Below are positions 17,832-26,123 of a stretch of DNA of 64,000 nt, piece by piece. A model generated the notes under the pieces. The model was not told where the DNA came from and searched no databases. It saw only the letters and a program-made list of their open reading frames with translations. Origin of the DNA: Clostridia bacterium. GTDB lineage: Bacteria > Bacillota > Clostridia > Christensenellales > Aristaeellaceae. The position numbers and the translations under genes are program-made. The stretch spans positions 62,001 to 126,000 of the forward strand of contig JAFQHP010000009.1 in NCBI GenBank assembly GCA_017397895.1, in the 5' to 3' direction. How positions within the stretch are numbered: the stretch's first letter is position 1; the number at the start of each line of letters is the position of its first letter.

Positions 17832-18449
17832 TTACTCTTCACCTGCGATCAGCTGCCATGCAGCTTCTGCCGTATCCACGCCCTCCCGCTGCACTGCGTA
17901 AGCGGTGAAGGAGAGGGTGGGATAATTTGCTTCCGTGAGGGCCGCAAGGTCTGAAAGCGTGACGGTTTCCAGTACGGAGACCTGGTTGTCCTTCAGGACA
18001 AAGAAGCTCTGGGCTTCTTCGCTCTGATCCACTTCGCGGACAAACAGGCGGCCGTCTTCGCCTACAGGTGTCCAGCCGTCAGCGATGGCGTAGTCCATGA
18101 AGTCGGCAAAGTTAGCCGATTGATCAACGGCCACGAAAAGCCAACAATCCATCGACCAGGCGTCCACTGTAACGCATGGATCCTTATCAATGACCGCGCC
18201 AACACCCATCCTGTATTGATTGGTGTTCACGTCCTCGTCATTATCCAGCCCCGTATCTGTTTCAGTGAGGCTGATGCTGATGTCCCCCACGGTAAAGGTA
18301 TTGGTTACCGGGTTGCTACCAGCCTGGATCCACGCCAGTGTGCCGCCTGCAACGCTTGCCAGGGTCATGGAGAGTGCCATAAACAGAACCAGCGCTTTTT
18401 TGCTGATTTTGTCAGACAATCTTTGGCACATGCGCTTCAAACTGTACAC
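17832..18449 (-). CDS. Short SipW-type (TasA/camelysin-like) secreted protein
   Basis: A 205-residue exported protein with an extended basic N-region (KRMCQRLSDKISKK) before the hydrophobic core. The junction is GTLAWIQAGSNPVTNTF then TVGDISISL. Only the single TasA/camelysin-like domain is present, ending with TAYAVQREGVDTAEAAW, the Q-x2-G-x-[DA]-x-A motif found across the whole set. Its size matches TasA/CalY fibre subunits, so it is a good candidate for the bulk fibre protein of the locus. This role is inferred from family resemblance, not shown by the sequence. Confidence 0.8.
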   Translation of the reverse strand: MYSLKRMCQRLSDKISKKALVLFMALSMTLASVAGGTLAWIQAGSNPVTNTFTVGDISISLTETDTGLDNDEDVNTNQYRMGVGAVIDKDPCVTVDAWSMDCWLFVAVDQSANFADFMDYAIADGWTPVGEDGRLFVREVDQSEEAQSFFVLKDNQVSVLETVTLSDLAALTEANYPTLSFTAYAVQREGVDTAEAAWQLIAGEE

Positions 18450-18521
18450 TTGCGTTCCTCCTTTCCTGTCAGTAGTGGTTATTCAAAGCGGGTTTGCCGC
18501 TGTGAATCATTATGAAGGGGA

Positions 18522-19625
18522 TTAAGCCAGGTTGCCGCCGTTCTGGCCGTCAAAGGCCTTCCATGCAGCTTCGGCATCATCGAAGGAAGCAGCCTGAATG
18601 GCATCGCCTTCAATGATCATCTGCATGCCGGCCAGTTCCTGCAGCTGTTCGCTGGTCACTTCGCCGGGCACGCCAACGGTTTCGAACAGAGCAGGCAGTT
18701 CCTTGTCGTAGGACTTGGAAGGTTCAACGGTGACGAATTCGCCGTTTTCCACATACCAGAATTCCAGTTCGCCGTCGCCGTTGGTCTTGACATACTTCCA
18801 GTTATCTTCGTTCAGATCCTTCACCAGGGTGTCAAAGGCATCCACAGCATTGGCGCCTTCGGGCAGAGCGGAGAAGCCTACGCGGAAACGCACATAGCAT
18901 TCTTCGCTGTCAGCCTTCACGGTAATGGTGGGGTCCTTCAGATATTCCGCACCGGGAATCAGGTTATAGTCGTTTTCGTTATCCTTGTCGGGTTCCACCA
19001 CGATGGTGTTGCCGTCCTTGTCGGTCACGATCACGTTGCCGTCTTCATCCACGGTGATCTTATCCTTTTCACCGTCGCCGTCCACGTCGGTATCGGGATA
19101 GGTGCCGTCGGGATTGGGCTTGATCACGATATCTTCGCAATCGGGGCAGGCAGGATCGATGGTGATGGTGCCGTCGTCGTCAACGGTCACATCGCCGGGC
19201 AGGATCACAGTGGGGTCGCTGCCGTTGCCGGGGGTCACGGTGATGGTGCCGCCGCCAACTTCGATTTCATCTTCCTTGCCGTCGCCGTCGATGTCGGTGG
19301 GCGGATATTTGCCGTCTTCACCGGGCTTGATCACGATGGGATCGTCGGTAGGATCGTCGGGAGTGGGATCAACGGTGATGGTGCCCTTGTCGTCAATGGA
19401 GATTTCCACATCGGGCTTGCCGTCGCCGTCGGTATCCACAGGATACTTGGGATTGCCGTCTTCATCCACGTCGGTTTCGTCAAGTTCGATCTCAACGTCG
19501 CCCACGGTGAAGGTGTTGGTTGCTTTCGCGGAGCTGGTCAGGTAAGCGATGGTGCTGAACACAGAGGTGGAAAGTGCCAGCATCAGGGCCACGGCCAGAA
19601 TCAGCGAACGCTTGCCGATTTTCAT
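18522..19625 (-). CDS. SipW-type secreted protein with acidic DxDGDG calcium-binding-like repeats
   Basis: A 367-residue exported protein directly after sipW. The junction is STIAYLTSSAKATNTF then TVGDVEIEL. The TasA-like fold appears to be split by a very acidic insert at about residues 50-215, built of repeating VDTDGDGKPD, DIDGDGKEDE and DVDGDGEKDK units separated by TITV-strand segments. These DxDGDG loops are calcium-binding in thrombospondin-3 and dockerin proteins. The domain resumes with YVRFRVGFSALP and ends IQAASFDDAEAAWKAF. Calcium-dependent stiffening or adhesion is inferred. The DNA of the insert is itself repetitive. Confidence 0.82.
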   Translation of the reverse strand: MKIGKRSLILAVALMLALSTSVFSTIAYLTSSAKATNTFTVGDVEIELDETDVDEDGNPKYPVDTDGDGKPDVEISIDDKGTITVDPTPDDPTDDPIVIKPGEDGKYPPTDIDGDGKEDEIEVGGGTITVTPGNGSDPTVILPGDVTVDDDGTITIDPACPDCEDIVIKPNPDGTYPDTDVDGDGEKDKITVDEDGNVIVTDKDGNTIVVEPDKDNENDYNLIPGAEYLKDPTITVKADSEECYVRFRVGFSALPEGANAVDAFDTLVKDLNEDNWKYVKTNGDGELEFWYVENGEFVTVEPSKSYDKELPALFETVGVPGEVTSEQLQELAGMQMIIEGDAIQAASFDDAEAAWKAFDGQNGGNLA

Positions 19626-19738
19626 CTTCAGGTTCCCTCCTTCTTCTATTTTTACGGTTCGAATTTTATATATTTCGACTCAGCCTCCCCCGCCGGGTGC
19701 ACAACCGGATGGGAATACTGAAAATCGCTCAAAAGGGA

Positions 19739-20791
19739 TCAGCTGCGGTTATTCTGCTGCGGCTGCTGCGGGGCGGCCTGAGCGGGCTGCTGCTGAGCGT
19801 AGGGCTGCTGGGGATATTGCTGGTAGCCCGGCTGCGGGTATTGCTGCTGGGGATACTGGTAACCCTGCTGCGGGTACTGCTGCTGGGGATATTGCTGGTA
19901 GCCCGGCTGCGGGTATTGCTGCTGGGGGTACTGGTAACCCTGCTGCGGGTACTGCTGCTGGGGGTACTGGTAACCCTGCTGCGGGTACTGCTGCTGGGGC
20001 TGGTAGCCCTGCTGAGTGTATTGCTGCTGGGGCTGGTAGCCCTGCCCGGTATATTGCTGCTGGGGCTGATAACCCTGCTGCGGATACTGCTGCTGGGGCT
20101 GGTAGCCCTGCCGGGTATATTGCTGCTGAGCTTGTCCCGGCACATAGCCCTGGCGCGTCAGCGGCTGCTGGGGAGGCGCTTTTTGTTTGGGCCACTGGAT
20201 ACCCACTTTGGCAAGCAGGTTGCTGAGCCAGGGCAGGTCGAGCTGCTTTTTGGGCTGCTGAGGCGCAGCGCCCTGATTTTTGCTCTTTTCATCGCCCGCT
20301 GCATTGTCGGTGATCACAACGAACACTACCAGCACAATGCCCAGCAAAATGGCCACATAGATGCCCGGGGGCTGCTGGATGTAGCTGGCCACGTTACCCA
20401 GATGCGGTACGGAGAAAACCACCTTGCCGATAATATCCGCTTCGCCCACCAGGGAGGCGTCCACATCGTCATTGGCATCACCCCGTGTACGGAAGCGCTT
20501 GATATTGGGGTTGTTTTCATCCGGCACCACTTCCACAATGCGGTGTGTAACCACCGTCTTTGCGGAAGCGCTGAAGGTGATGACATCCCGCACCTTCAGT
20601 TCGTCCACGTCACAGGCCTTTACATACACCAATGAGCCCACGGGATAGGCAGGCTCCATGGAGCCACTGAGCACGCCGTACACCTGGAAACCGAAAATAC
20701 GGATGCCGGATATAAGGAAGGCGAAGATGATGGCAATGAACACCATCACCGTTGTAATCGTCCGGATGGTTGCCTTTGTCTGCTGGTTCAC
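19739..20791 (-). CDS. sipW: SipW-type (ER/archaeal-type) signal peptidase I with Gln/Tyr/Pro repeat tail
   Basis: A 350-residue integral membrane peptidase. The GTG start at 20791 is chosen for AGAGGT just upstream; the open frame to 20950 has no RBS. TM1 spans about residues 10-30. The catalytic Ser is in SGSMEP (S44), and His replaces Lys in VVTHRIV (H83), which defines the ER-type SipW class; Asp residues lie in GDANDD. TM2 spans about 143-161, putting the rest in the cytoplasm. The last 130 residues carry nine 11-13-residue repeats of the form QPQQQYxxQGY (see 19802-20131), not part of the usual ~190-residue SipW. It heads the block of its likely substrates. Confidence 0.92.
   Translation of the reverse strand: MNQQTKATIRTITTVMVFIAIIFAFLISGIRIFGFQVYGVLSGSMEPAYPVGSLVYVKACDVDELKVRDVITFSASAKTVVTHRIVEVVPDENNPNIKRFRTRGDANDDVDASLVGEADIIGKVVFSVPHLGNVASYIQQPPGIYVAILLGIVLVVFVVITDNAAGDEKSKNQGAAPQQPKKQLDLPWLSNLLAKVGIQWPKQKAPPQQPLTRQGYVPGQAQQQYTRQGYQPQQQYPQQGYQPQQQYTGQGYQPQQQYTQQGYQPQQQYPQQGYQYPQQQYPQQGYQYPQQQYPQPGYQQYPQQQYPQQGYQYPQQQYPQPGYQQYPQQPYAQQQPAQAAPQQPQQNNRS
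19802..20131 (-). repeat. Coding tandem repeats of the SipW Gln/Tyr/Pro tail
   Basis: Nine tandem units of 33-39 bases encode QPQQQYxxQGY (first five, 11 residues) changing to QYPQQQYPQxGY and QQYPQQQYPQQGY forms (12-13 residues). Unit length always steps by whole codons, so the frame is kept. The variation suggests expansion by slippage or unequal recombination. Confidence 0.9.
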
Positions 20792-20831
20792 GCAATACCT
20801 CTTTTCTGCATTTGCGCATGGCTTTTGCGGC

Positions 20832-20852
20832 GTACATACAAGATGTATGTAC
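20832..20852 (-). promoter_or_regulatory. Perfect 9-bp dyad in the sipW leader
   Basis: GTACATACA at 20832-20840 and its exact complement TGTATGTAC at 20844-20852 are separated by 3 bases. The dyad lies about 40 bases upstream of the sipW GTG, between promoter and start. It may be an operator or an RNA hairpin controlling the matrix block. Confidence 0.6.
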
Positions 20853-20910
20853 TGCCGATTTGCACCCAAACATATCCTGTATATAAGCACAGGCATACTT
20901 TTACTATCGA

Positions 20911-20939
20911 ATTTTACAATATATTCCTCATAAAAGCAA
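20911..20939 (-). promoter_or_regulatory. Putative promoter of the sipW block
   Basis: On the minus strand TTGCTT (plus 20934-20939), a 17-base spacer and TAAAAT (20911-20916). It would give a leader of roughly 110 bases that includes the 20832-20852 dyad. Confidence 0.5.
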
Positions 20940-21140
20940 CGTGTTTTCATCCAATTATTGTCATTTTAACACAATGTTTGAACTGTTTTATCTTTACGCA
21001 AAAATACTTTTAGATTTATTCATTTCTCCGTTTTCTTTTTGTAACATTTTCTTGTTGTTTTTGTAAATGTAATCACTTTCAGAGTTACACGTTCTAAATT
21101 GGCATCACTTTTATGGTGGTGAAAAGGTGTGCGTCGCCTC

Positions 21141-21168
21141 TTGCATTCATGGATAAATCTGTTACAAT
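21141..21168 (+). promoter_or_regulatory. Putative promoter of the pectin operon
   Basis: TTGCAT (21141-21146), a 16-base spacer and TACAAT (21163-21168), about 50 bases before the pectate lyase start. CGGAGGG follows as RBS. Confidence 0.5.
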
Positions 21169-21218
21169 AAAAGGGACACAAATATCCAAATAGCCACTTA
21201 TTTTTCGGAGGGATACAT

Positions 21219-24200
21219 ATGACAAACGCCAGGCGTATCGTGACCTTTATCCTCAGCCTGATCCTGATCGAATGTCTTTGTGCGTGCGCCCAGGCAGAAG
21301 AGGGCTTCTCCCTGTTTTTTGACGGAGATATTGCCGCCGGCCAGCAGGGCACGCTTCCTGTATATATATTGGAAGAGATGACGGTGAAAGACAAGACCGT
21401 CACCGTGGACGGCCAGACCCATATCACCGTCCAGGGCAGCAACAACCCAAAGACAGAAGGGGCCAACGCCAAGGGCAGTGTGCCGGACAGCGGCGCAGCG
21501 CTGTGTGTCATTGCCCCCGCTGACGGCATCATCACCATCCACGGTGTCAACGGCACCAATTCTGCAGACGGCAGCGGCAAAACCTTCTGGATCGTTCCGG
21601 AAGGCGGCGAAGCCACCTCCCTTTCCACCCCCGGCGAATTGCACGTGGATTATCACGCAGCAGCCGGCGAAAAGGTGTGGTTCTACGCAGCCGGCAGCAA
21701 ATTCTGGTATTCCGGCGTTACTTTCACCCCCGCCTCCGCTCCGGAAGAAAGCCAGGATTTCCTTTTCGTCTTCAACGGCAGCAGCCTGGCCGGCGAATAC
21801 GGCCCGGTGCTGATCCTGGAAGATATGGAAACAAAGGATGATACTGTCACCGTCGGCGGCGAAACGCTGCAGACGGTGCAGGGGAAAAACAACCCCAAAT
21901 CCGAAGGCGCCAACGCCAAGGGAAGCATCCCCGATACCGGCGCTGCGGTGTGCGTCACCGCCCCTGCGGACGGTACCATCACCGTCTATGGCATCAACGG
22001 CACCAATTCCGCAGACGGCAGCGGCAAAACCTTCTGGGTAGTACCGGAAGGCGGCGATACCACGTCCCTTTCCACCCCCGGCGAAATATCCGTTTCCTAT
22101 GACGCGGCAGTGGGTGAAAAGGTTTGGTTCTATGCGGCGGGCAGCAAATTCCGCTACGCCGCCATCTCTTTTGAACAGAAAGGTGCGGATGATATGAACG
22201 CAGGCCCCGCTCCCGATACCCGGCCCTGGCAGTTCACCCGCTTTGGCACCTCCACCTCCGATACCGCCAACCGCATCGGCGAAAACGCTTCCCTGGAAAA
22301 CGGCGTCACCCTTTATTCCTGCACCTATGACGCCGACGGCAATATTGCCAAGAAGGGCGGCAAATTTGTGGCCGATGCGCCGGCCGACGGCATTTCCTTC
22401 TATTACACCACCATCAACCCCCAGAAAGAAAACTTCTGCCTCACGGCGGACGTGCATGTGGACTATATGAACCCCACCCCAGACGGCCAGGAGGGCTTTG
22501 CCCTGATGGTGCGGGATACCATCTCCGGCTCCGGCAGCTACTATTCCAACCTCTTTTCCGTGGCCTCCTCCAAGCTGCGCGTGAACGGCAAGGACACCAA
22601 GGGCGTGCTGGGCAGCCGCCATTATACCGGCATCCAGTCCAATGAAAATGCCGACCTGAATACCGTCATCGATACCCGTGTTGCCTTCACCCAGGATACG
22701 AATGATCTGGTCAAACAGGGAGAAACCTACCGCATCCAGCTGGAAAAAACCTCCTTCGGCTATGTGACCCGCCAGTTTGAAATCCTGCCCGACGGCACCA
22801 CCGGCCAGGAACTGTATTCCTACACCTATTACATCCCCGCCAAGGATCCTTCTGCCACCTCCGTTTCCTCTTACAAGGAACTGAACGATCCCTTGTGCGT
22901 GCAGGAAGCAGAGAACGCTTACCTGGGCCTAACTTGCGCCCGGGGCGTAAACGCCACCTTCTCCAACATCACCTTCACCACCTCCCCCTGGAAGGCGGCG
23001 GACTGGCATATACAGCCCACCACCTACATAAACGGCCAGTACACCATCAAATCCCCCGGCACCTGCGCCGAGGATACCTATGAGCTGGTGTTCAAAACCA
23101 ACGCCGACGGCACTGCGGTTGTAAAGATGGACGATGTGGTGGTGGAAGAAAACATCCCCGTCACCGCCAATACCCAGGTGCACCGCCAATACCCCATCAC
23201 CGGCAATACCATCTTCACCGTAGATTTTACCCCCTCCCCCTCCTTTGTATTCTCCGCCTTTGAAAAGCTTGCCAGCTATGAAACAAAAACCCTCTACCAG
23301 CTGGTCAGGGTACGTCATCTTGGCGATGAGGACGGCACCATCTATGTATCCCCCAAGGGGAAAGCAAGAAACGGCGGCACCTCCTTTGAAAACGCCGTGG
23401 ATATCCAGACAGCCCTGGATTACGCCTCCGCCGGGCAGACCATCCTGCTGAAAGCCGATACCTATTCTCTCCCCGGCAAAGCCCTCACCATCTCCCGGGG
23501 CCGGAACGGTACGGAAGAAAAGTGCATCATCATCACCACCGACGGCGGCTATGCCACCCTGGATTTCAAGGGCACCGGCAAGGGCCTCACCGCCTGGGGC
23601 GACTGGTGGCAGATGGAAAAGATCAATATCTGCAACACCGCCCCCCTGGAAAAGGGCATGCAGCTTTCCGGCAGCCACAACACGCTGCACAATATGAACT
23701 TCTACAATAACGGCACCACCGGCCTCCAGCTTTCCGGCACCTCCAACGAAACCATTGAAATGTGGCCTGCCCATAACACCGTCATCAGCTGCACCGCCAT
23801 GAACAACGGCGATCCCGGCTACGAAGACGCCGACGGCTTTGCCGCCAAGCTCACCTGCGGCCCCGGCAACGTGTTTGACAAATGCATCGCCGCCTACAAT
23901 GCCGACGACGGGTGGGACCTGTTTGCCAAGGCGGCCACCGGCCCCATCGGCAAAGTGACCATCCAAAACAGCGTGGCCTACAAAAACGGCTACCTCATGG
24001 TGCAGCCCGGCAGCCGCAAGGATAACATCCTCTTTGCTGAAATCAGCTGCGATGAAAACGGCCACCTCACTTTCACAGGAAGCGATATCCAGGCCGTGGA
24101 AGCCGGCAACGGCAACGGCTTCAAAATGGGCGGCACCAACATCCCCGGCAATCATCAATTGATCAACTCCATCGCCTACGAAAATAAATCCAAGGGCATC

Positions 24201-26111
24201 GACGCCAATTCCTGCCCCGATATCCGGGTGTACAATTCCACTTCCTTCAATAACGGCGCCAGCAACGTGGCCCTCTATACCGGCAACGCCTCCGCCGTCA
24301 CCGCCTACGAGGCAAAGGGCGTTCTGTCCTTCCGCAGCGAAGGCGGCGCCGATGAAAACATTCAGCTGCAAAGCCAGCCCGCACAGGATGTGTACGGCGA
24401 ATACAATTTCTACTGGAACGGAGAGAAAAACGTGTCTGAAAATACCAAAGCCGGCCCCTCCAAAGTGACGGAAGCGTGGTTCCATTCCCTGGATACTTCT
24501 GTTTCGCCCCGGCGCACTGCCGACGGCAGCATTGATATGCACGGCCTGCTGCTGCTCACCGAAGAAGGTCGCCGCTACGAAGCCGGCGCCCAGGGCGCTG
24601 CCTGGGGCCAGGAGGAGCACAAAAAAGCCACCATCTGGGTGGTGGGCGATTCCACCGTGTCCGCCTTCAACGACCAGTACTTCATCCCCCGCCAGGGCTG
24701 GGGCGAAGAAATCGGCCGCTATTTCCATGCCGATGTGTATAACCTGACCCGCTCCGGCGCATCCTCCAAGGATTTAACCGGCATGGAGGAATACGATGCG
24801 CTGATGAACGGCGCAGAGGGTGTTCCTGCCCTGGGCAGCAGTCAGCAGGAAATGTTCCTGCTCATCGGCTTTGGCCATAACGACGAAAAGACGGAGGAAG
24901 CCCGGTTCACCTCCCCCGTTGGCGACTACCTGACCGAAGGCTCCTTTGCCAACAGCATCTATATGAATTATGTCAAGCCCGCCCTGGACCGGTGCGTTAC
25001 CCCCGTCGTCGTCACCCCCATCGTGCGGCTGACGGATGAAAACACCCTGGAATCCTACCAGTCCGCCTCCGGCCACATCACCGAAACCGTGCAGATCGGC
25101 GATACCGTCTATCCCGGCGGCGATTACGCCCAGGCCCTGCGCACCATGTGTGCGGACCTTTCCATCCCCTGCATTGACCTGACCGGCGCTACTGCCAGCC
25201 TGAACGTGGAGCTTGGCGGCTTTGCCCAGTACCTCCACGCTTTCAACGGCGCCAAGTATGATACCGACGGCGTAACGAAGATCCCCACCGCCATGGACAA
25301 AACCCACACCAACGCTTACGGCGCCAAAATGCACGCTTACCTGATTGCCAGCCTTTCCGAAGGCACCGCCCTTGCCGCATACAAGAAGGAAGGCAAGGTG
25401 GACCCCATCCACGAAATCGGCCTGGCCGACAGCGTGAACCCTGATTACGAAATCATCCAGTACACCGCCCCCGCTGCCCCCTCTGCCAACTGGCCCGCTT
25501 TCACCGATGCTGACGGCAATATCTGGTATGGCACCGTATTTGGCGACGTGGGCGGCGACAGCAAGGTGCTTTCCGGCGGCTTTACGGCCGAAATTGCCGA
25601 CAGCGCCATCACCTTACAGGTGAAGGATAACCTGGGCAAAATTTCCTCCACCACCGACGGCTTCATTTTCTACTACACCGCACTGCCCGCCGGTACCCCC
25701 TTCACCCTCACCGCCACCGCCACCGTGAATGAGCTTTTCGCCAACAACCAGGTGTCCTTCGGCCTGATGGCAAGGGATGAACTCTACATTGACCAGAACA
25801 TCCGGGATACCATGGGCGATTACGTGGCCGCCGGCACCCGCAACCAGGGCGCCTTCAACTGCTTTGGCAGAAAGAGCGGCTTACTCATGGACGGCCCGGC
25901 CGCTGAAAAGGTATATGGGGCCGGCGACACCCTCACCCTGTCCATCACCGGCACCCAGGACGGCTTCACCTTGCAATACGGCGAAAACGAGCCTGTCTCC
26001 GCCGGCTTCGACTACGCCCTCACCACCATCGACGCCGACACCGTCTATGTGGGCTTCTATGCGGTGCGCAACGCTTCCGTTACCTTCTCCGATATCCATC
26101 TCACCAAGTAA
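21219..26111 (+). CDS. Secreted multidomain pectinase: PL9 pectate lyase fused to a CE12-type rhamnogalacturonan acetylesterase
   Basis: A 1630-residue exported enzyme. The signal peptide is residues 1-26 (ending AQA). Two tandem homologous beta domains follow (about 30-165 and 180-325), then a jelly-roll-like module. Residues about 705-1080 are a PL9 parallel beta-helix, with IYVSPKGKARNGGTSF at its start and DGFAAK and NADDGWDLF carrying the calcium Asp and catalytic Lys candidates. Residues about 1138-1390 form an SGNH esterase: GDST (Ser), GHND, and DKTHTNAYGA (Asp/His). A C-terminal beta module (about 1410-1630) probably binds glycan. Combining lyase and deacetylase in one chain fits acetylated pectin. 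GH88 follows 12 bases later. Confidence 0.88.
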   Translation: MTNARRIVTFILSLILIECLCACAQAEEGFSLFFDGDIAAGQQGTLPVYILEEMTVKDKTVTVDGQTHITVQGSNNPKTEGANAKGSVPDSGAALCVIAPADGIITIHGVNGTNSADGSGKTFWIVPEGGEATSLSTPGELHVDYHAAAGEKVWFYAAGSKFWYSGVTFTPASAPEESQDFLFVFNGSSLAGEYGPVLILEDMETKDDTVTVGGETLQTVQGKNNPKSEGANAKGSIPDTGAAVCVTAPADGTITVYGINGTNSADGSGKTFWVVPEGGDTTSLSTPGEISVSYDAAVGEKVWFYAAGSKFRYAAISFEQKGADDMNAGPAPDTRPWQFTRFGTSTSDTANRIGENASLENGVTLYSCTYDADGNIAKKGGKFVADAPADGISFYYTTINPQKENFCLTADVHVDYMNPTPDGQEGFALMVRDTISGSGSYYSNLFSVASSKLRVNGKDTKGVLGSRHYTGIQSNENADLNTVIDTRVAFTQDTNDLVKQGETYRIQLEKTSFGYVTRQFEILPDGTTGQELYSYTYYIPAKDPSATSVSSYKELNDPLCVQEAENAYLGLTCARGVNATFSNITFTTSPWKAADWHIQPTTYINGQYTIKSPGTCAEDTYELVFKTNADGTAVVKMDDVVVEENIPVTANTQVHRQYPITGNTIFTVDFTPSPSFVFSAFEKLASYETKTLYQLVRVRHLGDEDGTIYVSPKGKARNGGTSFENAVDIQTALDYASAGQTILLKADTYSLPGKALTISRGRNGTEEKCIIITTDGGYATLDFKGTGKGLTAWGDWWQMEKINICNTAPLEKGMQLSGSHNTLHNMNFYNNGTTGLQLSGTSNETIEMWPAHNTVISCTAMNNGDPGYEDADGFAAKLTCGPGNVFDKCIAAYNADDGWDLFAKAATGPIGKVTIQNSVAYKNGYLMVQPGSRKDNILFAEISCDENGHLTFTGSDIQAVEAGNGNGFKMGGTNIPGNHQLINSIAYENKSKGIDANSCPDIRVYNSTSFNNGASNVALYTGNASAVTAYEAKGVLSFRSEGGADENIQLQSQPAQDVYGEYNFYWNGEKNVSENTKAGPSKVTEAWFHSLDTSVSPRRTADGSIDMHGLLLLTEEGRRYEAGAQGAAWGQEEHKKATIWVVGDSTVSAFNDQYFIPRQGWGEEIGRYFHADVYNLTRSGASSKDLTGMEEYDALMNGAEGVPALGSSQQEMFLLIGFGHNDEKTEEARFTSPVGDYLTEGSFANSIYMNYVKPALDRCVTPVVVTPIVRLTDENTLESYQSASGHITETVQIGDTVYPGGDYAQALRTMCADLSIPCIDLTGATASLNVELGGFAQYLHAFNGAKYDTDGVTKIPTAMDKTHTNAYGAKMHAYLIASLSEGTALAAYKKEGKVDPIHEIGLADSVNPDYEIIQYTAPAAPSANWPAFTDADGNIWYGTVFGDVGGDSKVLSGGFTAEIADSAITLQVKDNLGKISSTTDGFIFYYTALPAGTPFTLTATATVNELFANNQVSFGLMARDELYIDQNIRDTMGDYVAAGTRNQGAFNCFGRKSGLLMDGPAAEKVYGAGDTLTLSITGTQDGFTLQYGENEPVSAGFDYALTTIDADTVYVGFYAVRNASVTFSDIHLTK
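21300..22180 (+). repeat. Tandem duplication encoding two N-terminal beta domains of the pectinase
   Basis: About 21300-21720 and 21765-22180 encode two copies sharing long blocks: KTEGANAKGS / KSEGANAKGS, GVNGTNSADGSGKTFW / GINGTNSADGSGKTFW, STPGE and GEKVWFYAAGSKF. The similarity is clear at DNA level too. Boundaries are approximate. Confidence 0.8.
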
Positions 26112-26123
26112 AGGAGCAGCTCT

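Larger units (their letters stand above)
20792..21218. other. Divergent intergenic region between sipW and the pectin operon
   Basis: These 427 bases hold the two divergent promoters and the dyad listed separately. The middle (about 20940-21120) is markedly AT-rich for this genome, with T-runs and TTTTTGTAA-like motifs in both orientations, and could bind regulators. No further gene was found; the upstream part of the sipW open frame (20792-20950) lacks an RBS and is not counted as coding. Confidence 0.6.

Noticed and set aside
14171..17908. A 1245-codon plus-strand open frame across the SipW substrates, and other long antisense frames (for example 5348-7342, 54791-57172)
   Set aside because: They lack RBS and recognisable motifs and mirror real genes; high-GC codon bias removes stop codons on the opposite strand.
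19050..19480. Dockerin module in the first SipW substrate
   Set aside because: The DxDGDG loops are not arranged as two 22-residue F-hand repeats with helices, and there is no sign of cohesins.
19802..20131. CRISPR-like array
   Set aside because: The repeats are contiguous, in frame and without unique spacers; they encode the SipW tail.
20792..20950. 53-residue N-terminal extension of SipW
   Set aside because: No RBS supports the upstream ATG, the sequence includes the promoter-leader dyad, and the GTG at 20791 has AGAGGT.
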